Assembly (NCBI RefSeq): GCF_013337285.1
Contig: NZ_SUPW01000005.1
Span: forward strand, 248,001 to 312,000
Direction of reading: 5' to 3'
Source: Agrobacterium tumefaciens
GTDB lineage: Bacteria; Pseudomonadota; Alphaproteobacteria; Rhizobiales; Rhizobiaceae
DNA length: 64,000 nucleotides
In this document: positions 30,259-41,100 of the stretch, in pieces
How the letters are laid out: each line of letters begins with the position of its first letter
How positions within the stretch are numbered: the stretch's first letter is position 1
Program-made: the position numbers and the translations under genes
The notes under the pieces: generated by a model
The model's input: the letters and a program-made list of their open reading frames with translations, nothing else
Databases searched by the model: none
Told to the model about the DNA's origin: nothing

Positions 30259-31425
30259 ATGACGGAAAAAGCCGTCCCGGCTATAGGAATTGATATGGAA
30301 ACGGATGGAAAGACCCTTCGCCGCGGCTGGACCACGGGCACCTGCGCGGCAGCCGCCACGAAGGCGGCCTGTGCCGCCCTTCTGACCGGCGAATTTCCTT
30401 ACCCCGTCGAGGTCGAACTTCCAAGCGGTGCGAGGCCGGCATTTTCCCTTGCAACGGAAGAAAAAGGTGAAAACTTCGCCCGCGCCGGCGTCGTCAAGGA
30501 TGCCGGCGACGATCCTGACGTCACCCATGGCGCGCTGATCGAAAGCACGGTCAGACGGGGTGAGCCAGGAAGCGGCATCACTTTCAAGGCCGGCAAGGGC
30601 GTCGGCACCGTTACCCGGCCGGGCCTGCCACTGCCGCCGGGAGAACCCGCCATCAACCCCGTGCCGCGCAAGATGATCGAGACCGCCATTCGCGAAGTGG
30701 CGGGAGCGAATGCCGATTTCGAAGTGGAAATCTCGGTTCGAGACGGCGAGAAACTGGCCGAAAAAACCCTGAATGGCAGGCTCGGCATTCTCGGCGGCAT
30801 TTCCATTCTCGGCACTACAGGTGTCGTCATTCCCTTTTCCTGCTCGGCCTGGATTCACTCCATCTGGCGCGGCATCGATGTGGCGCGGGCAACCGGCTGC
30901 ACACACGTGCTCGGCGCAACCGGAAACACCTCCGAAAAGGCCGGGCAGGCGCTGTATGACCTGCCGGAAACTGCCCTGATCGACATGGGCGATTTCATCG
31001 GCGGCATGCTGAAATATCTGCGCAGCCACCCGGTCGAGCGGGTGACGATCGCCGGCGGTGTCGCCAAAATGACCAAGCTCGCCCAGGGCATGCTCGACGT
31101 GCATTCCAAAAAGGGCCTTGCCGATCTTGAAGCATTGGCGGCTTTGGCCACGGAGGCGGGAGGCGATGATGATCTCGCCATTGCCATCCGTCAGGCCAAC
31201 ATGGTCGCGCACGCCTTTCAGCTGGCCGAAGACGCGGGGATAGACCTCGGGGCAATCGTTGCGGAAAAAGCCTGGGTAACCGCTGCGGCGGCGCTGAACA
31301 CGCCGGCCATCGCGCTCGATATTGTGGTTTTCGATCGTCAGGGCGCGCTCAAGGGGCGCACCGCCTCCACGCCGTCGCATCAACCCGCCGCATCTTCTTT
31401 CGGAGAACGGAACCGGCGTACATAG
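30259..31425 (+). CDS. cbiD: precorrin-5B C1-methyltransferase CbiD
   Basis: C1-methylation/deacylation enzyme first known from the anaerobic cobalamin pathway; here it probably fills the place of CobF in an aerobic cluster, since no cobF is present. It has 388 residues, with [17 protein letters not shown] near the N-terminus, [14 protein letters not shown], and [11 protein letters not shown] with [14 protein letters not shown] later. An in-frame ATG at 30295 is a possible alternative start. It is a lone plus-strand gene whose end overlaps the convergent cobM by 46 bp. Confidence 0.93.
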   Translation: MTEKAVPAIGIDMETDGKTLRRGWTTGTCAAAATKAACAALLTGEFPYPVEVELPSGARPAFSLATEEKGENFARAGVVKDAGDDPDVTHGALIESTVRRGEPGSGITFKAGKGVGTVTRPGLPLPPGEPAINPVPRKMIETAIREVAGANADFEVEISVRDGEKLAEKTLNGRLGILGGISILGTTGVVIPFSCSAWIHSIWRGIDVARATGCTHVLGATGNTSEKAGQALYDLPETALIDMGDFIGGMLKYLRSHPVERVTIAGGVAKMTKLAQGMLDVHSKKGLADLEALAALATEAGGDDDLAIAIRQANMVAHAFQLAEDAGIDLGAIVAEKAWVTAAAALNTPAIALDIVVFDRQGALKGRTASTPSHQPAASSFGERNRRT

Positions 31426-32153
31426 TCGGTACTATAAAGCGCGCTCTCGCGAAAATCCGTGGAGGCAAGCCCGCGACCGACAAAGATCAGCGCCGTGCGC
31501 TCCACCGGCTCGGCCGCAAGCTTGCCCTCAACATCGAACAGTGTGCCGCGAATGACCCGCTCATCCGGCCAGGAGGCGCGCACCACGATGGCAACGGGGC
31601 AATCGGACCCATAAAGCGGCGTCAGCTCCTCCACCACCTTGCCGATGGCATGGATGGCGAGGTGGATGGCGAGTGTCGTGCCAGTCGCACCGAAAGCCTT
31701 CAGCGTCTCACCGTCAGGCATCTTCGATGCACGACCGGAAATGCGGGTCAGCACAAGGCTCTGCGCCACTTCCGGCACCGTCAGCTCCCGCTGCAAGGTG
31801 GCGGCAGCCGCGGCGAAGGAGGGCACACCAGGCGTGACGGTATAATCCAGACCCAGCCGCTCCAGTCGGCGGATCTGTTCGCCCATGGCGCTCCAGACGG
31901 AAAGATCGCCGGAGTGCAGCCGCGCGACATCCTTGCCTGCCTTTGCCGCCGCCGCGAATTCCGCCTCGATCTCGTCAAGCGAGAGCGCCGCCGTATCGAT
32001 GATGCGCGCCCCCGGCGGGCAATAATCGATCAGCGCCTTCGGAACCAGCGAACCGGCATAAAGACACACAGGGCAGGCAGCGATGAGATCGCGCCCGCGC
32101 ACCGTAATGAGATCTGCGGCACCCGGACCGGCGCCGATGAAATGAACCGTCAT
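31380..32153 (-). CDS. cobM: precorrin-4 C11-methyltransferase
   Basis: AdoMet-dependent methylation at C11. It has 257 residues: [43 protein letters not shown] and the family [12 protein letters not shown]. Its start overlaps the cobE stop by 4 bp, and its 3' end overlaps cbiD. Confidence 0.96.
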   Translation of the reverse strand: MTVHFIGAGPGAADLITVRGRDLIAACPVCLYAGSLVPKALIDYCPPGARIIDTAALSLDEIEAEFAAAAKAGKDVARLHSGDLSVWSAMGEQIRRLERLGLDYTVTPGVPSFAAAAATLQRELTVPEVAQSLVLTRISGRASKMPDGETLKAFGATGTTLAIHLAIHAIGKVVEELTPLYGSDCPVAIVVRASWPDERVIRGTLFDVEGKLAAEPVERTALIFVGRGLASTDFRESALYSTDYVRRFRSPKEDAAG

Positions 32154-32569
32154 TCTTCTTCTCCGTATTCAATGGCGCAGTCGTTACCACGTGGCACGTT
32201 GCCCGTCGTTGCGATAGCCACAGTTACATCACCGACGACGAGGCGTGGCGAAACCAACCGTGCATTTTCTCCCGCCGCCGCAAGCGCCGAAGCTTCACTG
32301 ACGCTTGGCGTTCCGGCATGATCAAGGCTGGCCTGTGAAAATGTCATCGTCTCAGCGGCAACTGCCTCGAGCCGCTTCTGCGTTACGATTTCAAGCGACA
32401 GCGACAGGGCTTTTGCCGCTTCCGCGAGGCCAGCTTCCCCGGCCTTGAGCGACGCAGTCGCCAGAGAGTCAACCGTCATGCCAAGGGTCAGCTCGGCGGT
32501 GCGTATGGCCGTGATGATCGCATCCGAAGCAGCACCTTTACGGCAGCCTATACCGGCCACGGTCACCAT
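32150..32569 (-). CDS. cobE: cobalamin biosynthesis protein CobE (CbiG C-terminal-like)
   Basis: 139 residues resembling the C-terminal domain of Cbi[16 protein letters not shown] at the N-terminus and a later [14 protein letters not shown]. The exact role is unsettled; CobE binds a pathway intermediate in other aerobic producers. The ATG at 32569 overlaps the cobL stop by 7 bp; another at 32587 would add six residues. Confidence 0.85.
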   Translation of the reverse strand: MVTVAGIGCRKGAASDAIITAIRTAELTLGMTVDSLATASLKAGEAGLAEAAKALSLSLEIVTQKRLEAVAAETMTFSQASLDHAGTPSVSEASALAAAGENARLVSPRLVVGDVTVAIATTGNVPRGNDCAIEYGEEE

Positions 32570-33840
32570 GGCTTGACCCAGCTCCATTGCGTCACCGGCA
32601 TGGCCGGCCGCCAGCCTGACATGGAGCCGACAGCCGCTACGCGAGAAACCTCCAGCCGGATCATCGAACCGCCAAGCTGCGCACAGGCGGCCAGCAAAAC
32701 CGCTTCCATTTCCAGCGTCACCGCATTGGCGACCAGCCGCCCGCCGGGTTTCAAAACCTCCATGGCAGCCTCGAGCACACCTGCTTCACTGCCGCCACCG
32801 CCAATGAAAATAGCATCCGGCGTGGGCAAGCCTTCAAAAGCTGCCGGGGCCACACCGATCATGACCTCCAGCCCCGGAACGCCAAAAGCATCGGCATTGC
32901 GGGTGATCCGCTCCGCCCTTTCCGGATGCTGCTCTATGGCAATGGCGCGCAGCGAGGGATGCGACAGCATCCATTCGATACCGATCGAGCCGGAGCCTGC
33001 TCCTATGTCCCACAGCAACTCGCCCCGTCGAGGCGCCAGTGAGGAGAGCGTCACAGCCCGGATTTCCCGTTTGGTTATCTGCCCGTCATGTTCGAACAGA
33101 CTGTCATCGAGCCCCTGCGTAAACGGCAGGACACGCGCATCCTCATCCGCCACGACATCAATCGCCACCACATTCAGCGGGTCAATATCTTCAAAGGCAA
33201 AATCAGCCGCCCTGGCTTGCCGCCGCCTTTCACGCGCTCCCCCCAACGCTTCAAGCAGGATGAATTCCGACCGACCAAAACCGGACTCAGACAGCAACCC
33301 CGCAATCAAAGCCGGGTCACGCTCATCCGAGGTCAGCGCAATGATCCGCGCGCCGGGATGCAGATACGGCCGCAAAAGATCGATGGAGCGCCCATGCAGC
33401 GAAACGCATTCGGCCGATTGCAACGCCCAGCCAAGGCGTGCCGCGGCCAGAGAAAAGGCGGAAGGCGAGGGATAGCAGACAGTCTCCCCGGAGGGGATCC
33501 GCCGCAGAAGCGTAACACCGACGCCGTAGAAAAACGGATCGCCGGAGGCCAGCACACAAACCCGCCTGCCGCGCAACGCCAGAACATCGCTCATGCCCAC
33601 ATCAAAGGGCACTGGCCACGGGCGTGCCTCCCCCTGAATGGCTGCTTCCGCCAGTTCCAGATGACGTTTGCCGCCGAAAACCACCTCGGCCACCTCTATT
33701 GCCGCAACCGCGTTGCGGCCCAGCCCCTCAAGCCCGTCTTCGCCGATACCGACGATCGAGAGCCATGGCTTTTCTTTCTTTTCGGTGGAAGCACTCTTTT
33801 CAGTAGAAGCCTTACCCGTTCCGGAATATTCAGACGTCAT
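32563..33840 (-). CDS. cobL: precorrin-6Y C5,15-methyltransferase (decarboxylating)
   Basis: Bifunctional: the N-terminal CbiE-like domain (WLSIVGIGEDGLEGL, VLASGDPFFYGVG) and the C-terminal CbiT-like domain (LLWDIGAGSGSIGIEWM) methylate C5 and C15 and decarboxylate the acetate side chain. It has 425 residues. The N-terminal 22 residues contain the duplicated ASTEK stretch and are not conserved. The start ATG at 33840 shares two bases with the divergent cobK ATG; GGAG is well placed upstream for this strand. Confidence 0.94.
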   Translation of the reverse strand: MTSEYSGTGKASTEKSASTEKKEKPWLSIVGIGEDGLEGLGRNAVAAIEVAEVVFGGKRHLELAEAAIQGEARPWPVPFDVGMSDVLALRGRRVCVLASGDPFFYGVGVTLLRRIPSGETVCYPSPSAFSLAAARLGWALQSAECVSLHGRSIDLLRPYLHPGARIIALTSDERDPALIAGLLSESGFGRSEFILLEALGGARERRRQARAADFAFEDIDPLNVVAIDVVADEDARVLPFTQGLDDSLFEHDGQITKREIRAVTLSSLAPRRGELLWDIGAGSGSIGIEWMLSHPSLRAIAIEQHPERAERITRNADAFGVPGLEVMIGVAPAAFEGLPTPDAIFIGGGGSEAGVLEAAMEVLKPGGRLVANAVTLEMEAVLLAACAQLGGSMIRLEVSRVAAVGSMSGWRPAMPVTQWSWVKPW

Positions 33841-34621
33841 GACAGGCTCCATACTCATCCTTGGCGGCACGGCGGATGCCCGCATTCTGGCCGGCAGGCT
33901 GGCAGAAGACTCCGGCTACCGAATTCTGCTGTCCATGGCGGGCCGCACGCTCTCGCCGGTCGAACAGCCGGTACCGATGCGCAGTGGCGGGTTTGGCGGC
34001 GCAGCAGGGCTGGCGGATTTCATTCGCACCGAGGGTTTCGATATTCTGGTCGATGCCACCCATCCGTATGCGGCAAAAATTTCCGCCAACGCGGTTGAAG
34101 CGGCAAGACTGGCCGACGTTCCACTTGTGGCGCTTTCGCGTCCCGCCTGGCAGCGACAGCCAGGTGACCGATGGCAGAGCGCCGACACTGCCGAACAGGC
34201 TGTTGCCGCGCTTGGAGATGAAAGCAGGCGTGTATTTCTGGCTCTCGGCCGCCAGGAGCTTCTTCCCTTCGAAGCCGCCCCCCGGCACAGCTATCTCATC
34301 CGCAGCGTCGACCCCGTGGAGCCGCCACTGAACGTACCGCATGCGCGCTACATCACCGCACGCGGCCCCTTTGCGCTGGACGACGAAATCCGCATGCTGG
34401 AGGAAAACCGCATCGAGACTGTGGTTTCGAAAAATTCCGGCGGCAGCGCCAGTTACGGCAAAATCGAAGCGGCGAGACGGCTTGGCCTGCCGGTCATCAT
34501 GATCGAGCGGCCGCGATCTCTCGGCGACGCGCCCCTGAAGGGCACGACGGTGCCGGACATAGCGTCTGCGCTCACCGCCATCCGCCATCAGCTCTCCCTT
34601 TTCGAAAACCGCGGCGAATAA
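33839..34621 (+). CDS. cobK: precorrin-6A reductase
   Basis: NADPH-dependent reduction of precorrin-6A. It has 260 residues: SILILGGTADARILAGRL at the N-terminus, DATHPYAAKIS, the motif GRQELLPF and the late VVSKNSGG. A lone plus-strand gene: the start overlaps the cobL start and the last 34 bp overlap the convergent cobJ. The ribosome-binding region lies inside cobL coding DNA and is weak, so expression may be low or depend on a promoter inside cobL. Confidence 0.95.
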   Translation: MTGSILILGGTADARILAGRLAEDSGYRILLSMAGRTLSPVEQPVPMRSGGFGGAAGLADFIRTEGFDILVDATHPYAAKISANAVEAARLADVPLVALSRPAWQRQPGDRWQSADTAEQAVAALGDESRRVFLALGRQELLPFEAAPRHSYLIRSVDPVEPPLNVPHARYITARGPFALDDEIRMLEENRIETVVSKNSGGSASYGKIEAARRLGLPVIMIERPRSLGDAPLKGTTVPDIASALTAIRHQLSLFENRGE

Positions 34622-35349
34622 GCGATCGGTTCCTTGCCGGAACGCTCGATCAGACGGGTTTCCACCGAACCGACGATGATGCAGGTGGCCATGTCAGCCA
34701 TGTCGCTCAATGCTTCCGAGAGTGGCACGACCCGAATGCACTCATCCGCACGGCCCGCGGCGCGACCGAAGATCACCGGCACCGAGCCGGGCAGATGCGC
34801 GCGCAAAAGATCAAAAGCGGTGCCGAGCTGGTGCGGCCGCGCCTTGCTGACGGGGTTATAAAAAGCCATCACGAAGCCGGCTTCCGCCGCCGCGATCAGC
34901 CGCTTTTCGATGATGCCCCAGGGCTTGAGATTATCAGACAGCGAAATGGCGCAGAAATCATGGCCTAGCGGCGCGCCAGCCTTTGCGGCAACCGCCAGCA
35001 TGGCGGTCACACCCGGTACGACGGAAAAATCGATGCCACGCCATTCGGACGGGCCATTTTCAATCGCCTCGCAGATGGCCGCCGCCATGGCGAAAACGCC
35101 GGGATCGCCGCCGGAAACCACGCAGACCTTGCCACCTTCGGCTGCAAGCCGCAGCGCCTGTTCGGCGCGGGAAATTTCCTCACGATTGTCGGAGGCGTGG
35201 CGGCGTTGGTGGGGACCAAGCGACAGGCGGTCGAGATAAGGAATATAACCGAAGAAATCTTCCGAAGCCTCGACGGCAGCCAGCGCTTCCGGCGTTACCT
35301 GCGCCATACTGCCGGGGCCGAGGCCGACGACGACGAGCCTGCCGGTCAT
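34588..35349 (-). CDS. cobJ: precorrin-3B C17-methyltransferase
   Basis: Ring-contracting methyltransferase at C17. It has 253 residues: LVVVGLGPGSMAQVTPEA, GYIPYLDRL, VSGGDPGVFAMA, and VMAFYNPVSKARPHQ, all family hallmarks. Start and upstream stop (cobI) overlap by 4 bp. It is the last gene of the cobN-G-H-I-J run. Confidence 0.96.
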   Translation of the reverse strand: MTGRLVVVGLGPGSMAQVTPEALAAVEASEDFFGYIPYLDRLSLGPHQRRHASDNREEISRAEQALRLAAEGGKVCVVSGGDPGVFAMAAAICEAIENGPSEWRGIDFSVVPGVTAMLAVAAKAGAPLGHDFCAISLSDNLKPWGIIEKRLIAAAEAGFVMAFYNPVSKARPHQLGTAFDLLRAHLPGSVPVIFGRAAGRADECIRVVPLSEALSDMADMATCIIVGSVETRLIERSGKEPIAYSPRFSKRES

Positions 35350-36113
35350 GGCTTTTCACCTGCAGACGGTCTGGTTTTCCAGCCGGGCACCAGAACCAGC
35401 GAAAAATAGGGTGCCGGCGATGCGTCACGCTCGATAAGCGGCACCGCATGGCTGTTTGCCATGGTGCCGCGCTCCACATAGAGCGCCTCGCTGAGCTTAC
35501 CGGCCTTTTCCAGCGCCCGGCGGATTTTCGGCAGGTTGCGCCCGACCTTCATGATCACGGCTCCATCGGTACCGGAAAGTCGTTCCGCGAGAATATCTTC
35601 CGCAAGCGTTCCGGGGAGCACGCTCAATATATCGTCACCCTGTACCAACGGCAGCCCGGCCATGGACCAGCAGCCGGACATGGCCGTGATACCCGCAACC
35701 ACCTCTGCATCGTAGGACGGAGACAGCCGCAGATGAAGGTGCATATAGGAGCCGTAAAACAGCGGATCGCCTTCCGAAAGCACGGCCACATTGCGCCCGG
35801 CCTCAAGATGGGCGGCAATGTCCCTCGCCGACTGGTCGAAGAATGCGGCAATCGCGCCGCGATAATCCTCGCCGTTCTTGTCGCTTTCGACGGTCACCGG
35901 ATAGACCAGCGGCATTTCCAGCGTACCGGGGCGGATGAAGGCTTCGACGATGCCGCGACCATTACCGCTACCGCCCTTCTTGCAGAAAAAAGCAAGCACA
36001 TCGGCATTTTCGATGGCGCGCACCGCTTTCAGTGTCAGAAGCTCGGGATCGCCCGGGCCGGTGCCGACACCAACCAGTTTACCCTTGGCTTGTTCAAAAA
36101 GAGCCGCACTCAC
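35346..36113 (-). CDS. cobI: precorrin-2 C20-methyltransferase
   Basis: Methylates precorrin-2 at C20. It has 255 residues: KLVGVGTGPGDPELLTLKAV, FFCKKG, VLSEGDPLFYGSYMHL and GITAMSGC match the family. Overlaps cobH by 4 bp. Confidence 0.96.
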   Translation of the reverse strand: MSAALFEQAKGKLVGVGTGPGDPELLTLKAVRAIENADVLAFFCKKGGSGNGRGIVEAFIRPGTLEMPLVYPVTVESDKNGEDYRGAIAAFFDQSARDIAAHLEAGRNVAVLSEGDPLFYGSYMHLHLRLSPSYDAEVVAGITAMSGCWSMAGLPLVQGDDILSVLPGTLAEDILAERLSGTDGAVIMKVGRNLPKIRRALEKAGKLSEALYVERGTMANSHAVPLIERDASPAPYFSLVLVPGWKTRPSAGEKP

Positions 36114-36742
36114 AGGCCTGCCCTCGCAACCGCATTGATGGCAGCGGCCGTCATGGCCGAACCGCCCATACGTCCCTTGACGATGGCATAGGGAATGCCG
36201 AGCGCGCTTGCCTCCAGCGCATCCTTCGATTCCGCCGCGCCGACGAAGCCGACGGGCATGCCGATGATGGCGGCGGGACGCGGCGCACCCTTTTCCAGCA
36301 TCTCGAGAAGATAGAACAGCGCCGTCGGCGCATTGCCGATGGCAACAAGAGCGCCGTCCAGTTTTTCCGCCCAGAGATCGAGTGCGGCGGCCGAACGCGT
36401 ATTGCCGATCTTTTTCGCAAGCTCTGGTGTGCGTGGATCACGCAATGTGCAGATGACGGCATTGTCATTCGGAAGCCGGGCGTGGGTTACGCCATGGGCA
36501 ACCATTTGCGCATCACAGAGGATGGGCTTTCCGGCCAGCAACGCACCCCGCGCCGCGGCAACGAAATCGGGCGAGAAACGGAAATGGCTGGCCGCCTCCA
36601 CCTGCCCGCAGGCATGGATCATGCGAATGGCGATATCCGCCTGCTCTTCGGTAAAGCCGGATAAATCCGCTTCTTCACGGATAATGGCGAAGGAGCGCTC
36701 ATAGATCGCGTTGCCGTCGCGAATATAGTCATAGTCGGTCAT
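36110..36742 (-). CDS. cobH: precorrin-8X methylmutase
   Basis: Moves the C11 methyl to C12, giving hydrogenobyrinic acid. It has 210 residues. The family histidine is in MIHACGQVEAASHFRF, and VGFVGAAESKDAL and PYAIVKGRMGGSAM follow. Overlaps the cobG stop by 4 bp. Confidence 0.96.
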   Translation of the reverse strand: MTDYDYIRDGNAIYERSFAIIREEADLSGFTEEQADIAIRMIHACGQVEAASHFRFSPDFVAAARGALLAGKPILCDAQMVAHGVTHARLPNDNAVICTLRDPRTPELAKKIGNTRSAAALDLWAEKLDGALVAIGNAPTALFYLLEMLEKGAPRPAAIIGMPVGFVGAAESKDALEASALGIPYAIVKGRMGGSAMTAAAINAVARAGL

Positions 36743-38100
36743 CGGTCATCCTGTCGAAGCGCCGCACCAATCGCTTGCCTGCCAAGACGGGCAAGCAGGG
36801 TGGCGCCGTTTTCCCCGGGCTTATGTTCTTTTTCGTAGAGACGGGCAAGCCGCGAAAGCGCCGTCCTCTGCTGTGCGAAAGGTAAAATCCCGTCGGGTGG
36901 GTCGCCGGCGCGGCCGGAAACGGAAAAGGCCAGCCCATCGGCCGTGCCGCAAAAGGCCAGAAGCGACGGGGCAGGGTGCGCGCAGCCTTTGCCACAGCCG
37001 GAAATATGCAGCGTGAAAGAACCGTCGAGCAATGAGGCGCATTCCCGGGAAGCAAAAGCGGCCAGTTCATGCGTTGGAAGAAAAGCCGATGCACAGCCCG
37101 GCGCGCCGGGACAGACAGCGATGGAAGAGCGCGCATCACCGGCTTCGGTAACGAAACCACATGCCCCCGCAGCCTCAAGCAATGCATCGCAAGCGGATTT
37201 CGATCCGAAAAATAGCATGCTATGGTTTGGTGACGGCCGCAAAGCCCAGATGCCGAGCATATCGGCCTCATGGCAGAGATGCGATAAATCCGAGCCTCGA
37301 ACCTGCCCGAAGGCAGGCGCGGTTCCGGCAGCAAAAAGGCCCGTGCCCGCTGCCATCAATCCAAGCGGCGAAGAAGGTGCCCGAACGGCCTCGCTCTTTA
37401 GCAGCCGATCCAGCAGCCGGTCACCACAAACCGCTTGGATGGCCGATCGGTCCAGATCGCGGCCACGTGCAAATGGCCCCTTGCCGGCGAGATAAAGGAG
37501 AAGCGAAAGGACCACATCCGCCGCCGCAGCCGTTTCGACCAACCCCGCGTTCAGTGCTTTGCTTTCCGGCCCGCCGACAAGCAGTTGCCAGAAAGTCTGG
37601 CTGTCCAGCCGGATCGCTTTGAGGCGAATATCTGCCAGCAATTCCCCCATGGAGAGATATCCGCCACCATCAATGACGACAGAAATCTTGGCGGCGAGCT
37701 TTTCATGAAGAGCGAGCCGGTCGGCCTCTTTCCTTATCTGTTCGGCGAGAAAACGCCCGTCGGCGATTTCCGTGTCATCCCGGCCGGCAAGAGGCGAAGT
37801 CTCGACTGCCAGCCCTTCGCGCAGCGGCAGACCAAGTGCCAGAACATCCTTTTCCAAGGCGCATGCGCTTTCCGGCGTCAGGCCGCGGAACTGGAGGCTG
37901 CCGCGTGCGGTGATGTCGAGCAGGCCATTGCCGTGCCGCTCGGCAAGGTCGCAAAGTGCCACCATCGCACGGGGCGAGATATCCGCCTCGAAAGCTACTC
38001 GGGACAGAAAACCGTCGCCGGTCCGCATGGGTGCTGAGAGCGCCGGGCAAAGACCGCGGCGACCGAATGGCTGAACGGTATCGGCAGCAGCAGCCATCAT
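36739..38100 (-). CDS. cobG: precorrin-3B synthase CobG
   Basis: Oxygen-dependent hydroxylation that allows ring contraction; it marks the aerobic pathway. It has 453 residues related to sirohaem nitrite/sulfite reductases. The Fe-S cysteines appear as C-x5-C (CPGAPGC) and C-x3-C (CGKGC) near residues 325-375. ITARGSLQFRGL is the substrate-side motif. The ATG at 38100 overlaps the cobN stop by 4 bp; a longer frame to 38175 runs inside cobN. Confidence 0.93.
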   Translation of the reverse strand: MMAAAADTVQPFGRRGLCPALSAPMRTGDGFLSRVAFEADISPRAMVALCDLAERHGNGLLDITARGSLQFRGLTPESACALEKDVLALGLPLREGLAVETSPLAGRDDTEIADGRFLAEQIRKEADRLALHEKLAAKISVVIDGGGYLSMGELLADIRLKAIRLDSQTFWQLLVGGPESKALNAGLVETAAAADVVLSLLLYLAGKGPFARGRDLDRSAIQAVCGDRLLDRLLKSEAVRAPSSPLGLMAAGTGLFAAGTAPAFGQVRGSDLSHLCHEADMLGIWALRPSPNHSMLFFGSKSACDALLEAAGACGFVTEAGDARSSIAVCPGAPGCASAFLPTHELAAFASRECASLLDGSFTLHISGCGKGCAHPAPSLLAFCGTADGLAFSVSGRAGDPPDGILPFAQQRTALSRLARLYEKEHKPGENGATLLARLGRQAIGAALRQDDR

Positions 38101-41100
38101 GCGCCAACCCTTTCTGTGCGGGGCAGGATCAGCATTTCCAGCTCCGCATCCACCGCATTTCTCCGGCTGTGCCACAGGCCGCGACGGCGGGCGGACAGGA
38201 AGCGCTCAGCCATCACCTGTCCTGCCTTCGGATTTTCCCGCAGGATGAAATCGCGCACCGCCTCGTTGCCGAAATAGGCATCATAAAGCGCCTCGATCAG
38301 CGAAGAGGAAACAACATGAGTGGTTTCGGCAAAACCGACCAGCCGGTCCACAGTCTCGGCAAATTCCGCCGCTCCGCGTGGGCCATGCCGCATCTGGCCG
38401 GCAATGAAGCGCGGGTTGACGGCGCGTGCCCGCACCACCCGCGTCAGCGCCTGCGCCATCGACCTTGCACGCGGACGTGCCGGGTCGGTCGTATCCAGCG
38501 CCACGATATCGGCTACACCACCCAATGCTGCCTTCGCCGAGGAGAAGCCGCCGATGAAGGCGACATCGGAAGAACCGTCAAGAAGATCGCGGCCGGGATC
38601 GTCGCCAGTATGAACCAGAAGATCGGCCCGGCGCACAAGTTCCACAAAACCGGCATTCTCGAACATCTCCAGCCCATCGGCACCGCCGAAAGCATGGCTT
38701 GCAGCATCAAGATAGGCCTGTCCCAACTCCTCGCGTTCCTCCCATTTTCCGCTGGCGAGTTTTTCTTCGATACCCGCGCCATAGGTTCCGGGCGCGGAAC
38801 CGAAGATACGCGCCGGAATATGCCCGAGCGCTGCCGCCTCTTCCGCCAGCGGATTGTCTCCCGGCGCCTCATCCCGCCGCGCCACGGCCTTGGCGGCGGC
38901 ATCAAGCAGCGCAATCAGCGCCGGAAACATGTCGCGGAACAGGCCGGAAATGCGAAAGGTGACATCAACCCGCGGCCGCCCAAGGCTCGCCGGTGGCATA
39001 ACTTCGATGCCGGTGACGCGGCCAGTGGTCAGGTCATGGATCGGTCTCGCCCCCATCAGATGCAGCGCCTGCGCCACATCCTCACCGCCATTGCGCAGGC
39101 TCGCACTTCCCCAGAGATCGAAAACCAGATGTTTCGGCCAGTCGCCATGACTTTGCAGGTGGTGCCGAAGCACTTCTTCCCCCGCCATGCGGCCTAGCTC
39201 GAAAGCCGTCGGCGTCGGCATGGTGCGCGGGTCGGCTGCATAAAGATTACGGCCGGTGGGCAGCACGTCGAGCCGTCCGCGAGCGGGTGCCCCGGAAGGG
39301 CCGGCAACCACATGTCGTCCATCAAGCGCGGCGAGTAGCGCCGCTTTTTCCGCCCTGGCGCTTTCAAGTCTCAGCGGATCGATTTCCCCTTCCGCGTAGC
39401 GGCCGAAGACATGCTGGCCATCCTTGATGGCGAAATCTTTCAGGTCGCAGAGAAAGGCGTCGATACGCGACAGGGCCGCGTCGGCGTCATCCTTCGCGCC
39501 CACGCCCGCCTCCGCCGCAAGCCCGGTTTCCAGCGCCTTTTCAACGATCCGTTTCGCCAGCCGGTCACGGCGGCGGCGATCCAGCCCATCCGCCTGCGCA
39601 TATTCATCGACCAGCTGTTCCAACGCCGATTGGCCCTGTGAAAGCCCGGCATTGACCAGCACCGGCGGAATATGGCCGATAGTCACGGCAGCAATCCGCC
39701 GTTTGGCCACCGCCGCCTCGCCGGGATTGGAAACGATGAAAGGATAGACCACCGGCAGTGGGCCGGTGACGATTTCCGGAAAACAATTGCGCGAAAGCGC
39801 GACCGTCTTGCCCGGCAGCCACTCGAGCGTGCCGTGAGCACCGACATGGACGATGGCATGTGCCGCCGCGACCCGTTGCATCCACGCACCGAAAGCAACA
39901 AGTGCGTGACGCGGCGGCAGGGCAGGGTCGTGGTAATCCACCCGCTTATCCTCGTTTCGCCCCCGGTCCGGTGCGAGCGCCACGAACACATTGCCAAAAC
40001 GGGCGACGCGAAAGCGGAATGCGCCATCGGCAAGCGCATCGTCACTTTCCGCAGTTCCCCACGTGGCATTCACGGATACGGCCGCCGTTTCCGGCAAAAC
40101 CTCAAGAAAATCTAGATAGGCGGAAAGATCAATCGCCGCTTCCTGATGCTCGACACAATCCAGTAAAGCCCGAGCGGTTTCAGGAATATTCGACACCGCA
40201 TATCCCGCATCGGCAAGATCGCGCAACATTTCAAGCACGCTTTGCGGCACATCCAGACCAACGGCATAACCCATGCGCCCCGGCGCGGCACCGGGATAAT
40301 CGGGCATCAGAATAACGATACGGCGATCCTGTTTCGATGCCTGTTTCAATCGCAGAAAGGCCGCGATGCGGTTCGCCACCTGCTCGACGCGATCCGCCTC
40401 CGGCACATTTAGGAGGCTGACACCACCATCCGCCCGCGCCTGTTTGAACGAAATCGCACCGGCGAGAATCCGGCCATCCAGTTCCGGCAGAACCACATGC
40501 ATGGCAAGATCGGACGGGTTGAGGCCGCGGGCATTTTCCACCCAGCCATCCCGCCGGGTCGTTGCCATGACCACCTGAAACACCGGCACGCCAAGGCGGT
40601 CGAACAGTGTTTTCCCGACTTCATCCGTCTGGCTGGCAAAAGCCGTGGCGGCGATGATGGCGACAGGCTGAAGATCGGGCAGCACGGTTTCGAGAAAACG
40701 GATCGCCTCCCCATCCTTCAGGCCGCTGACGAAAATCGGCAAGGGCGCAAAACCGCGCTCGCAGAGCGCGTGGAAAAGCGCATCCACGGGCACCGCATCC
40801 TCCGCAAGCAGCATGGAGCGGTAAAAGAGAATGGGAAGGATGGCTGCATCGGCTGAAAAAGCCGCGCGCGCTTCTGCCTGGCCGACGACGCCCTGCCCCG
40901 GCCGGTAGAATCCGGCCTTCGGCAATGGTTCGGCCTCGATATCCGGCCAGATGCCATCCTTTGCCAGAACCGCCAGACCAGCTGCAAGGCGGCCCATATT
41001 TTCCCCTCCGCCTTTACGGAAAAAGGAAAGGACGGAGGCCAACATCTGCCGATCCACGGTCGAAGCCGCTTCGAGCTTTTCGTCCCTTTCGCTGCATTCT

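Noticed and set aside
32188-32193. CACGTG core inside cobE as a second parS
   Set aside because: Flanks do not match the ParB consensus and it lies in coding DNA; the same holds for the CACGTG at 13514-13519.
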